Origin: UBA3071 sp965369635 | GTDB taxonomy: Bacteria > Chloroflexota > Anaerolineae > UBA3071 | NCBI GenBank assembly: GCA_965369635.1 | Contig: CBDURC010000113.1 | Span: forward strand, 1-9,984 | Reading direction: 5' to 3' | DNA: 9,984 nt | Part shown: positions 1-5,757 of the stretch, one piece after another | How the letters are laid out: the number at the start of each line of letters is the position of its first letter | Numbering within the stretch: the stretch's first letter is position 1 | The notes under the pieces: model-generated | The model's input: the letters and a program-made list of their open reading frames with translations, nothing else | What the model was told of the DNA's origin: nothing | The model's database searches: none | Position numbers and translations under genes: made by a program

Positions 1-331
1 GAGGAACGGCATTGGAACCAGCGCCGCCAGACCTGCGCCAACCGGCTCGGCCACGCCCGATAGTAACGACCACAGGAAGGCCTGGCCCCGGCTGCCGGTA
101 GCCGCGTAGATCGGCGCCGAGACAGCCAGCCCCTCAGGGACGTTGTGCACGGCCACGGCACAAAGCGATGGCCATACCCAACTCGCGGCTCTCCAGCGCG
201 CCGGCGAAGGAGGCCATGCCCCCGGCGGAGAAGCCCAACGTCAGTGTCATGAAGCGCGGGCCGGGCTTGCGGACAAAGAGCCCCAACAGGCTGCCGATTG
301 TCGTGGACAGTCCAGCCAGGGCCGAAAGCAA
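1..331 (-). pseudogene. ZIP-family (ZupT-like) metal transporter remnant, runs off window start
   Basis: Two reading frames together give a recognisable ZIP permease. The first frame (about 331 down to 161) has the N-terminal helix ALAGLSTTIGSLLG and the GFSAGG motif of TM2. It then passes directly into MASFAGALESRELGMAIAL, which in ZupT proteins lies after the first HNFPEG metal site in TM4. An internal block of very roughly 80 residues, including that metal site, is therefore missing, with the junction near 213-222. One extra base near 160 shifts the frame. The second frame then reads AVAVHNVPEGLAV (the second metal site), a YAATGS loop and SGVAEPVGA, and stays open to position 1. No good start or ribosome site is visible; a TTG at 331-329 lies 1 nt past the methyltransferase stop. 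ZupT-type proteins import Zn/Fe/Mn, but this copy lacks half of the metal centre and is probably dead. Family assignment is firm. Decay could be overstated if the single-base shift is an assembly error, but that would not explain the deletion. Confidence 0.82.
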
Positions 332-332
332 A

Positions 333-893
333 TCAGAAGAACAGGAAGTGGCGGGGCACGCGTTCCATATAGGAATGGTATGAGTCACCGTATTGCCTCA
401 GGCAAGAGGTTTCCTCGGCCAGAATCTTGACGTGAGTGAACACCAGCCCCAACAACAGCATCAAGAGGGCGAGCCACGAGCCTATAGCAACCGAAATGCC
501 CACGGCCGAAACAAGTAGCATGAACTGCTGTGGATTGCGTGATATCCTGTAGAGTCCCTTCGTAACCGGCCGGTCCAGCGGCGTGTTCCTGAAGTTGAAG
601 AGAGCAACGACGAATCCAGCCAAACCGAGGGCGAATATGACGGTCCCAAGAACGAAGAGTGGTGTCTCTATCTTCAAGGGCGCGAAGATCACTAAGGGAA
701 ACCAGACAAGGGCCATCAGTTTGCCTGTGAGAGTGAGTACCCTCTGCCTTCTGCTCCAGCCCGAGCGATCATAAAGCCGCCTTACCACCTCCTTGGGGAA
801 GACCAGCAGTAGAACGCCGAATATCGAATACAGCATACACAGGAAGAGCCATCCATTGAGCCATCCGATTTGAAGTGCGGGAAACAGTTTCAT
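333..893 (-). CDS. Isoprenylcysteine carboxylmethyltransferase / PEMT-like membrane protein
   Basis: A 186-residue integral membrane protein with about five hydrophobic segments (roughly residues 8-32, 58-72, 78-101, 125-138 and 138-156). The C-terminal half carries the ICMT/PEMT signature: VTKGLYRISRNPQQF (110-124) followed by the E-E-x-x-L / YGDSYHSYMERVPR block (160-181) that forms the S-adenosylmethionine pocket. Family members methylate isoprenylated cysteines, phospholipids or unknown bacterial substrates; no substrate can be inferred here. The start chosen is ATG 893-891, 1 nt after the stop of the upstream membrane-protein gene. A longer version from 935 would only overlap that gene. 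The protein ends in the family-typical VPRxFLFF and looks intact, although the DNA immediately downstream is a ZIP remnant. Base composition is visibly less GC-rich than feoB. Confidence 0.8.
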   Translation of the reverse strand: MKLFPALQIGWLNGWLFLCMLYSIFGVLLLVFPKEVVRRLYDRSGWSRRQRVLTLTGKLMALVWFPLVIFAPLKIETPLFVLGTVIFALGLAGFVVALFNFRNTPLDRPVTKGLYRISRNPQQFMLLVSAVGISVAIGSWLALLMLLLGLVFTHVKILAEETSCLRQYGDSYHSYMERVPRHFLFF

Positions 894-894
894 G

Positions 895-1452
895 TTAGAG
901 CTCCTCAAAACTGGCCCTGCTGGCCTTTGCCCCACTTAGCTTGATCATTGACAAACCCGCCAGCACCAGACCGCCCACCAGAATAGAGATCCACTGCGTC
1001 AACCCCAGAAAGCTCACCTCAAGATGGAACCAGTAATCCTTGTAGCCCGCCAATCCTTCCGTCCCTGGGATCACGATGAAGTCGGGCTGAAGTGTGACGA
1101 AGATGAGCCAGTCAAGGATCAGGAGATCCCACATGGCAAAGTAGAAGAGAAGGAGCGCGCTGTTGGCAAACGCTGCCAGGAACGACAGATTGCCGCCGTT
1201 CTCTTGCCGCAGCCTGCCGTTTGAATAGAGCACGATGCCGACGGTGATGCCGAAGAAGAGCAGTCCGGTTATGATCGTCTGGATAGGTGGCGCGTCGATG
1301 CTGTCGCCCACTGCGGCCTGGATGTCCGGTGGATAGTCGCCGACCCATATTGCCGGGTTCACGTAGATAGACCCGTAAATGACGATCGTGAGCAGAACGC
1401 TCAAGATCGTGCCGTCCACAAGCACGCGCTTCAAAGACAACTGCTCTTTCAT
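895..1452 (-). CDS. Four-helix integral membrane protein of unknown function
   Basis: A 185-residue protein that I do not recognise. Four hydrophobic stretches are clear: residues 10-31, 57-76, 89-121 (long, rich in aromatic residues: LLLFYFAMWDLLILDW) and 149-170. The segment between the first two (32-56, with WVGDYPPDIQ) and the one before the last (122-148, with GYKDYWFHLE) look like extramembrane loops on one face. The N-terminus (MKEQLSLKR) and C-terminus (KLSGAKASR) are positively charged, consistent with both lying in the cytoplasm. An AGAAGGG ribosome site lies just before the ATG. The ATG overlaps the stop of the upstream racemase remnant in an ATGA arrangement, and the methyltransferase gene follows after 1 nt, so the two membrane genes are very probably co-translated. 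No catalytic motif is visible. Confidence 0.7.
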   Translation of the reverse strand: MKEQLSLKRVLVDGTILSVLLTIVIYGSIYVNPAIWVGDYPPDIQAAVGDSIDAPPIQTIITGLLFFGITVGIVLYSNGRLRQENGGNLSFLAAFANSALLLFYFAMWDLLILDWLIFVTLQPDFIVIPGTEGLAGYKDYWFHLEVSFLGLTQWISILVGGLVLAGLSMIKLSGAKASRASFEEL

Positions 1453-1681
1453 ATCCCTTCTATCTCACCCTCAGCGTGGATGGCCGTCGTATCGAACAGC
1501 GGTATTCCTGCATCCGCTTCGTTGACCAACAAGGGGATTTCGGTGCAGTCCAGGATGGCTCCCTCAGCGCCGCGTGCTGCCAGTCTCTCGATGATAGCGA
1601 CGAGTTTCGGGAGGTAGCTGTTGAAGAAGATGTTGTCAAACGTGCATCCGATCGTGGTCAGTTCCGGGATTTCCCCCCCCC
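1449..1681 (-). pseudogene. Aspartate/glutamate racemase family, 3' fragment
   Basis: Reading from about 1679 to the TGA at 1451-1449 gives a 76-residue stretch that matches the C-terminal part of aspartate/glutamate racemases (PLP-independent, two catalytic cysteines). It includes IIERLAARGAEGAILDCTEI, with the second catalytic Cys in the CTEI motif, then PLLVNEADAGIPLFDTTAIH. The N-terminal domain with the first cysteine is absent. Upstream in the same frame a TAG appears a few codons before the fragment, just past a nine-C run (1673-1681 on the plus strand), and only 54 nt separate the run from the end of fur. There is no start codon or ribosome site, so this is a broken gene. Its stop still overlaps the ATG of the next gene, a relic of former translational coupling. 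No function is expected. Confidence 0.72.
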
Positions 1682-1735
1682 GATGATGTAGCCCCTAATT
1701 CCAGGAACACATCCCGAAACGAGAACCAGCCGCCT

Positions 1736-2203
1736 TCACGCAGTTTCTCCAGCCCCTTGCCGGTGGCATGCGGCACAGTAGCCTGCCAGGCTCAAGTGAA
1801 CCCCGGTGATTTCGAAATCGTGCTCCTTGCCCAAATCGCGCAGTAACTCCTGGCTGAAGGGGCACTCGAACTCGATGACTTCACCACAGCCCCGGCAGAT
1901 GAGGTGATGGTGACCTTGCTCTCCCCTCAATTCGTAGTGGTGGTGCTCCTCGCCCAAGTGCAACTCCTCGATCACCCCGGCCTCTTTGAGCACGCTGATG
2001 GTGCGGTAAACGGTGGAGAGGCTCAGGCGCGGCGCCTTGTGCCTGACCAGACGATAGATATCGTCAGCGTCCAGATGGCCCCCGCCCTCGCGGATCGTCT
2101 CCAGGATGAGCACCCGCTGAGGTGTGACCCGTTTCCCTGACCGGTGTAGGATTCCCCTGATAGACTCGTCCACAATTTCTCTCCCTCTTGCGTCCCGCCT
2201 CAT
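1736..2203 (-). CDS. fur: Fur-family metal-responsive repressor
   Basis: A 155-residue ferric-uptake-regulator protein of normal family length. The winged helix spans about residues 15-85: VTPQRVLILETI (27-38), HLDADDIY (43-50), and the recognition helix region STVYRTISVLKEAGVI (63-78). The dimerisation/metal domain follows, with histidine clusters HHHY (87-90) and HHHL (98-101), CRGC (103-106) and CAAC (143-146). These two CxxC pairs form the structural zinc site. ATG 2203-2201 overlaps the feoC-like stop (ATGA), which fixes the start; an upstream extension to 2311 would lie wholly inside that gene. As the last gene of the feo operon it most plausibly senses Fe(II) and represses ferrous uptake. 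Zur or PerR specificity cannot be excluded from sequence alone, and the gene context is the main argument for Fur. Confidence 0.9.
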   Translation of the reverse strand: MRRDARGREIVDESIRGILHRSGKRVTPQRVLILETIREGGGHLDADDIYRLVRHKAPRLSLSTVYRTISVLKEAGVIEELHLGEEHHHYELRGEQGHHHLICRGCGEVIEFECPFSQELLRDLGKEHDFEITGVHLSLAGYCAACHRQGAGETA

Positions 2204-2460
2204 GCGTCTTGCATCTTTTGCGCAGCCTTCTCCGTCAATGTCCAGATGCGGCTCGACCCGCCGATGGCGCAGGCCTTGGCCAGGGAACATCCCGCACACC
2301 GTCCACCGCAACTTCCCGCCGCCACCGCAAGGTGCCCCATCCGGACCAGGTCTTCGATCATCAGCTCCACGAGCGCTTTGCTGACTCCCAGCTCGCGGGC
2401 CAGTTCAGCCACTGTGTGTGTCCCACCACCCTGTAACGTCTGCAACAACCGCTTCAACAC
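2200..2460 (-). CDS. feoC: FeoC-like small winged-helix protein with a Cys4 cluster motif
   Basis: An 86-residue protein between feoB and fur. Residues 1-45 form a small winged helix-turn-helix: VLKRLLQTLQ, then THTVAELARELGVSKALVEL and the turn to MGHL. The wing contains four cysteines spaced C-x3-C-x2-C-x5-C (51, 55, 58, 64), the arrangement known in FeoC proteins to bind an oxygen-sensitive Fe-S cluster. RIWTLTEKG-like sequence (RIWTLTEKAAQK) closes the fold. FeoC proteins stabilise FeoB or act as its redox-sensitive partner. I chose GTG 2460-2458 because the fold begins there and AAGGGG lies 8 nt upstream. A longer version from ATG 2568, overlapping feoB, would add a 36-residue charged low-complexity lead and cannot be excluded. 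The 3' end overlaps fur by 4 nt. Confidence 0.78.
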   Translation of the reverse strand: MLKRLLQTLQGGGTHTVAELARELGVSKALVELMIEDLVRMGHLAVAAGSCGGRCAGCSLAKACAIGGSSRIWTLTEKAAQKMQDA

Positions 2461-2545
2461 CGTGGTTTCCCCTTCATTTTCCTCGTTTCCGTCCTTTTCC
2501 TTCTTCCCGCTCAGTCCATCAGCAGGCGCGGTCTCTCTGCTCCCC

Positions 2546-4534
2546 TCAGAAGAACAACCCTGCCACATGATAGACCAGCACGCCCATCAGCAGCGAGACG
2601 ACCAGCAGAAAAGCCACGTTGAACAGCGTCCACCACCAGGAGCCCGTCTCCTGCCGGATCACCCCCACAACCGCCACGCAAGGGATGAAGAGCATCTGCA
2701 CGGCCAGGAAGGCCAGCCCTGCAGGCGCAGCGAAGCTGCCGGCCATCAACTCCGCCAGCCCCGCCTCCCCGTTGGCACCGAACAGCACGCCCAGCGTGGC
2801 GATGGCATTCTCCTTGGCCACGAAGCTGGCCAGCAGCGCCACCATCAGCCGCCAGTCGAACCCCATCAGCCGGCCCAGCGGTTCCAGCAAGTGGCCGATG
2901 CGAGCCAGGAAACTGTTTTCGATGTCGCCGCCTGGCAACACCGAGAGGGCCCACACCAGCACCGAAATGGCCAGGATGATTGTTCCCGCCTTCTTGAGGA
3001 AGGCCAGGCCGTGCTGCCAGACTGTCAGGCCGATCGTACGCCCGTTGGGCACGTGGTACAGAGGCAGTTCCATGATGAAGGCTGCCCGCGCTCCCTTGAA
3101 GGCGATGCGGTTGAGTAGCACGCCAGCAAGCGCCAGTACAACGAGGTTCAAACCTACCAATCCCCAGGAGACCAGGGCGGCTGCTCTGCCGAAGAAAGCC
3201 GGTGCCAGAAAGGCCACCACCGTCATCCGTGCCGCACAGGGAATCAGCGGCGCCAACATGGTCGTCAGCAGGCGCGCCCGGCGCGATTCGATCACCCGCA
3301 CGCCCATCACCGAAGGCACGTTGCAGCCGAAGCCCAGGAAAAGCGGCAGGAAGGACTTGCCGTGCAGTCCCATCAGGTGCATGAAGCGGTCCATCACGTA
3401 GGCGGCACGAGCCATGTAGCCCGTGTCCTCCAGCAAGGCCAGGATGGCGAAGAAGATGACCAGGATGGGCAGGAAGGTGATGACTGTGCCCACACCGCCG
3501 ATGACCCCGTCTATCACCAGAGCCTGCAGCCACGATGGTGCGCTTGCCAGCAGGTTGCTCATCAGCCTAGCCAGACCGCCTACGACGGCACTGTCCAGCC
3601 AATCCTGCAAGGGCGCACCGATGGCATAGGTCAGCCAGAAGGCCGATCCCAGGATAGCAGCCAGTATCACCAGCCCCCAGAAAGGGTGGGTCGCCCAGCG
3701 GTCAAGCCGTTCGGTCAGGCCGATTTGCCCGGCTTTGGGGCGGGTCACGGCGGCGCGGATCATGCGCCCGATCCACTCATAGCGCCCGCCGGCAACGGCG
3801 ACCAGAGCATCATCGTGGTCGCGCAGCACCTCGTGGACCAGTTCCCACTGCGCTTCGCCCATTCGCTCCCGTATCATGCGGGAGATCTCTTTGTCCCCTT
3901 CCAGTAATTTGAGTGCTGCCCAGTCCTGGGCATATGGCTCCGGCACGTGGCCGGCGATGAGCGCTTCGATCTGCTCCAGTACCTCTTGGTGGTCGGCGCG
4001 AATCTCTGGCCGTTTGGGCGCGTACTCGACGGTGTTGTGCACCACTTCGTCAATCGCCGCCACCAGCTCGTGGGTGCCGATGTTCCTGGTGGCGATCATG
4101 GGCACCACCTTGACCCCCAGCGCTGCCTCCAGCACCTCCGGCTCGATCTTGAACCCCTCCTGCTCGGCGACGTCCATCATATTGAGGGCCACGATCACCG
4201 GCGCTGGCAGTGGCAGCAGCTCCGCCACGAGGTAGAGGTTGCGCTCCAACGTCGCCGCGTCCAGCAGGACGATGACCACGTTGGGGCGCTCCTTGATGAT
4301 GAAGTCGCGGGCGATGATCTCCTCAGGGGAATTGGCCGTCAGGCTGTAGGTGCCCGGCAGGTCCACCAGCCGATAGGTGGTGCCGTTGTGAGTGAAGTGG
4401 CCGACTTTCTGCTCGACCGTTTTGCCCGGCCAGTTGCCCACGTGTTGGTTCATCCCCGTCAAGAGGTTGAAGAGGGTAGACTTGCCCACGTTGGGCTGCC
4501 CGGCCAGGGCCACGGTATAGGTTTTCTCAACCAC
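2546..4534 (-). CDS. feoB: Ferrous iron transporter FeoB
   Basis: A 662-residue GTPase-permease that carries Fe(II) across the cytoplasmic membrane. The N-terminal G domain has G1 GQPNVGKST (12-20), a switch I region GNWPGKTVE (33-41), G3 DLPG (58-61), G4 NMMD (118-121) and a G5-like ATRN (148-151). A helical spacer domain covers about 170-270. The membrane part (about 285-662) holds the two Gate repeats: first LFLGFGCNVPSVMGVR (398-413) with PCAARM (432-437), then AKENAIATLGVLFG (573-586) with IPCVAVVGVIRQETGSWWW (617-635). The conserved Gate cysteines are at 404 and 433. The size fits the shorter FeoB forms without a long C-terminal tail. Translation starts at GTG 4534-4532, overlapping feoA by 8 nt, with GGAGAG 6 nt upstream. 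There are no signs of damage. Confidence 0.97.
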   Translation of the reverse strand: MVEKTYTVALAGQPNVGKSTLFNLLTGMNQHVGNWPGKTVEQKVGHFTHNGTTYRLVDLPGTYSLTANSPEEIIARDFIIKERPNVVIVLLDAATLERNLYLVAELLPLPAPVIVALNMMDVAEQEGFKIEPEVLEAALGVKVVPMIATRNIGTHELVAAIDEVVHNTVEYAPKRPEIRADHQEVLEQIEALIAGHVPEPYAQDWAALKLLEGDKEISRMIRERMGEAQWELVHEVLRDHDDALVAVAGGRYEWIGRMIRAAVTRPKAGQIGLTERLDRWATHPFWGLVILAAILGSAFWLTYAIGAPLQDWLDSAVVGGLARLMSNLLASAPSWLQALVIDGVIGGVGTVITFLPILVIFFAILALLEDTGYMARAAYVMDRFMHLMGLHGKSFLPLFLGFGCNVPSVMGVRVIESRRARLLTTMLAPLIPCAARMTVVAFLAPAFFGRAAALVSWGLVGLNLVVLALAGVLLNRIAFKGARAAFIMELPLYHVPNGRTIGLTVWQHGLAFLKKAGTIILAISVLVWALSVLPGGDIENSFLARIGHLLEPLGRLMGFDWRLMVALLASFVAKENAIATLGVLFGANGEAGLAELMAGSFAAPAGLAFLAVQMLFIPCVAVVGVIRQETGSWWWTLFNVAFLLVVSLLMGVLVYHVAGLFF

Positions 4535-4787
4535 CGCTCGCTCTCCGAATACGGATCTTGCTGGCCTCGCCCCGGCCCAGGGCCACGCGGGTGTCCCGGA
4601 TCAGAACGATGAGCGGCCCGCGGCCGAAATTCTGTACCATCGTCACCTCGGCCCCGGGGGTGAAGCCCATGGTGGCCATACGGCTCAGCAGGCCGCGGCC
4701 GCCGATCAGATCGGTTACAATGCCGCGCTCGTGTGGCTGAAGTGCGTTCAGAGAGAGGTTTTGGGAGTGATGAGTGTGTCGGTGCAT
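4527..4787 (-). CDS. feoA: Ferrous iron transport protein FeoA
   Basis: An 86-residue cytosolic SH3-like protein of typical FeoA length and first gene of the operon. Recognisable blocks are LSLNALQPHERGIVTDLIGG (11-30), LLSRMATMGFTPGAEVTMVQ (33-52), and GPLIVLIRDTRVALGRGEASKI (57-78), matching the usual L..MG..PG..V.......P......VALR..EA pattern. FeoA is thought to contact FeoB and modulate its GTPase or transport activity. The histidine-rich N-terminus (MHRHTHH) is a small oddity that might touch metal. ATG 4787-4785 is chosen because AGGAG lies 10 nt upstream and the family fold begins soon after; an upstream ATG at 4862 has no ribosome site. The 3' end overlaps feoB by 8 nt, implying coupled translation. 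Confidence 0.93.
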   Translation of the reverse strand: MHRHTHHSQNLSLNALQPHERGIVTDLIGGRGLLSRMATMGFTPGAEVTMVQNFGRGPLIVLIRDTRVALGRGEASKIRIRRASGG

Positions 4788-4887
4788 GATTGTGCGTCTC
4801 CTGATGGAATGTAGAGGAGTTAGAGAAGGTACAAGGACGCCCTCAGATTCCGGTTCTGCCATTCGAGGTCAGTAAGTTTGGGGACGT

Positions 4888-4912
4888 ATTGCAACTGCTT
4901 CTCAATTGCGAT
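4888..4912 (-). promoter_or_regulatory. Candidate Fur operator over the feo transcription start
   Basis: Imperfect inverted repeat: arms ATTGCAACTG (4888-4897) and CAATTGCGAT (4903-4912) pair at 8 of 10 positions around a 5-nt centre. Read on the minus strand, its inner 19 bases GCAATTGAGAAGCAGTTGC agree with the classical enterobacterial Fur-box consensus at 11 of 19 positions by hand alignment. It begins just after the -10 element and covers the expected +1, an ideal place for repression. The consensus used comes from a distant phylum, so the identity of the binding protein is inference, supported by fur being in the same operon. Confidence 0.55.
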
Positions 4913-4913
4913 C

Positions 4914-4942
4914 AGTATATCACAGGACGGAGGAGCTGTCAA
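4914..4942 (-). promoter_or_regulatory. Sigma70-type promoter of the feoAB-feoC-fur operon
   Basis: On the minus strand a perfect -35 TTGACA (4942-4937) is followed after exactly 17 nt by the -10 TATACT (4919-4914). Transcription should start near 4907, giving a leader of about 120 nt before feoA. The near-consensus strength suits a gene set kept off by a repressor when iron is plentiful. Confidence 0.8.
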
Positions 4943-4947
4943 ATCAG

Positions 4948-4967
4948 CCCCGACGTTCACGTCGGGG
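4948..4967. other. Perfect 8-bp hairpin upstream of the feo promoter
   Basis: CCCCGACG (4948-4955), loop TTCA, CGTCGGGG (4960-4967): a perfect GC-rich stem ending 6 bp upstream of the -35 box. Neither strand has a proper T-run after it (minus strand continues CTGATTT), so it is at best a weak terminator for the minus-strand UPF0316 operon; it could also be a protein-binding site. Confidence 0.5.
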
Positions 4968-4986
4968 GTCTCCTCGAATCAAGAAG

Positions 4987-5003
4987 GCCGTCTGCAAGAC
5001 GGC
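4987..5003. other. Hairpin between the UPF0316 operon and feo, possible weak terminator
   Basis: GCCGTCT (4987-4993), loop GCA, AGACGGC (4997-5003) is a perfect 7-bp stem. On the minus strand it is followed by CTTCTTGATTC, moderately T-rich. It lies 180 nt beyond the last UPF0316 stop and may end that transcript before the feo promoter. The rest of 5004-5182 shows no convincing coding frame, RNA gene or repeat. Confidence 0.4.
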
Positions 5004-5182
5004 TTGGTCGGGTGGTGCAAAGAGGTCTCCGCGCAACCGCCCCAGCGCATCCTTGACAGGAGATGTGCGGGGGCAGCTTGGCTTGCTCAAGGAGCGGCGT
5101 TGCAGCGGGGACCTGCGCCGAAAAGGGTGGCATTGATCGTTGGGGTGAAGGCAGCAGACGTGTCAGCCGCGGGAAGGGGCAG

Positions 5183-5707
5183 TCACTTCACCGCCCGGTT
5201 GAGGTAGCCGCGATAGACCCGGCGTGCCTCTTCCACAGTGATGAAGGCGTGATGGTCGAGTTGTTCGCACAATTCGATGACCGAAGGCACTTGCTTGCGC
5301 CGCACCATGCTGTAGATGACGCCCACGGGGCCGTCCTTGCCCTCGCCGATGATCTGGGTTGCTCCGAATCCTTCACGGCGTAGGGTTTGCGTGATTTCCA
5401 GCCACTTGGTCTTGGAAATGACGCGCACCATGGAGAAACCGAGAGCCAGTCTCTCCTCCAAGGCCATGCCCACAATGGTGCCAGTGGCGAAACCACCGCA
5501 GTAGCCCAGGACGTTCCAGAAGTTACCCACTTCTTGGATGACCTTGCTGATGGCCAGAATGAAGATCATGACCTCGAAGAAGCCGATCAGCGCGGCAGTG
5601 AGTTTCCGGCCGCGCACGATCATCAGCATGCGAATAGTGCCCATGGAAACGTCAATCAGGCGGAAGGCGAATACCATCAATCCACCCAGTACGGGTTGCC
5701 AAAACAT
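5183..5707 (-). CDS. UPF0316 family membrane protein (DUF5698-DUF2179), copy A
   Basis: A 174-residue protein of the UPF0316 family, whose function is not established. The N-terminal DUF5698 part has three membrane helices (about residues 5-25, 37-57 and 66-86) with the family patterns DVSMGTIRMLMIVRG (19-33), GFFEVMIFILAISKV (42-56) and GYCGGFATGTIVGM (68-81). A soluble DUF2179 domain follows (about 98-170): TLRREGFGATQIIGEGKDG and VYSMVRRKQ-like IYSMVRRKQV. DUF2179 is also found at the C-terminus of YitT-type membrane proteins and is thought to be a small ligand-sensing module. ATG 5707-5705 has AGGAGG 11 nt upstream. It is the downstream member of a tandem pair with the gene ending at 5758, separated by 50 nt, and the last gene of the operon begun by the M23 peptidase. 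Confidence 0.88.
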   Translation of the reverse strand: MFWQPVLGGLMVFAFRLIDVSMGTIRMLMIVRGRKLTAALIGFFEVMIFILAISKVIQEVGNFWNVLGYCGGFATGTIVGMALEERLALGFSMVRVISKTKWLEITQTLRREGFGATQIIGEGKDGPVGVIYSMVRRKQVPSVIELCEQLDHHAFITVEEARRVYRGYLNRAVK

Positions 5708-5757
5708 GAACCCAAAAACCTCCTGTCGGAAAGCGAGTCGCAGTCAGGTGGATGCCG

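Noticed and set aside
134..388. 84-codon minus-strand frame as a stand-alone small protein
   Set aside because: Its first half overlaps the methyltransferase gene and its last residues are out-of-frame ZIP sequence; it is part of the ZIP remnant.
1673..1681. Nine-C run as a programmed frameshift or phase-variation tract
   Set aside because: No coherent racemase sequence exists upstream in any frame, and fur ends 54 nt away, so a slippage switch would have nothing to join; a homopolymer artefact or simple decay is more likely.
2511..3533. 340-codon minus-strand frame and several plus-strand frames (2246-3118, 2619-3401, 3362-3907, 3947-4612) over feoB
   Set aside because: All overlap feoB, which has every GTPase and Gate motif. 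Their products are low-complexity, rich in Gly/Arg/His/Gln, and have no ribosome sites.
4528..4862. 111-residue version of FeoA starting at 4862
   Set aside because: No ribosome site precedes that ATG, whereas 4787 has AGGAG at good spacing and gives the normal family length.
5004..5182. Possible small gene in the feo/UPF0316 intergenic region (plus-strand frames 4878-5207 and 5063-5383)
   Set aside because: The frames run into the UPF0316 gene antisense, have no recognisable domains and no convincing ribosome site.
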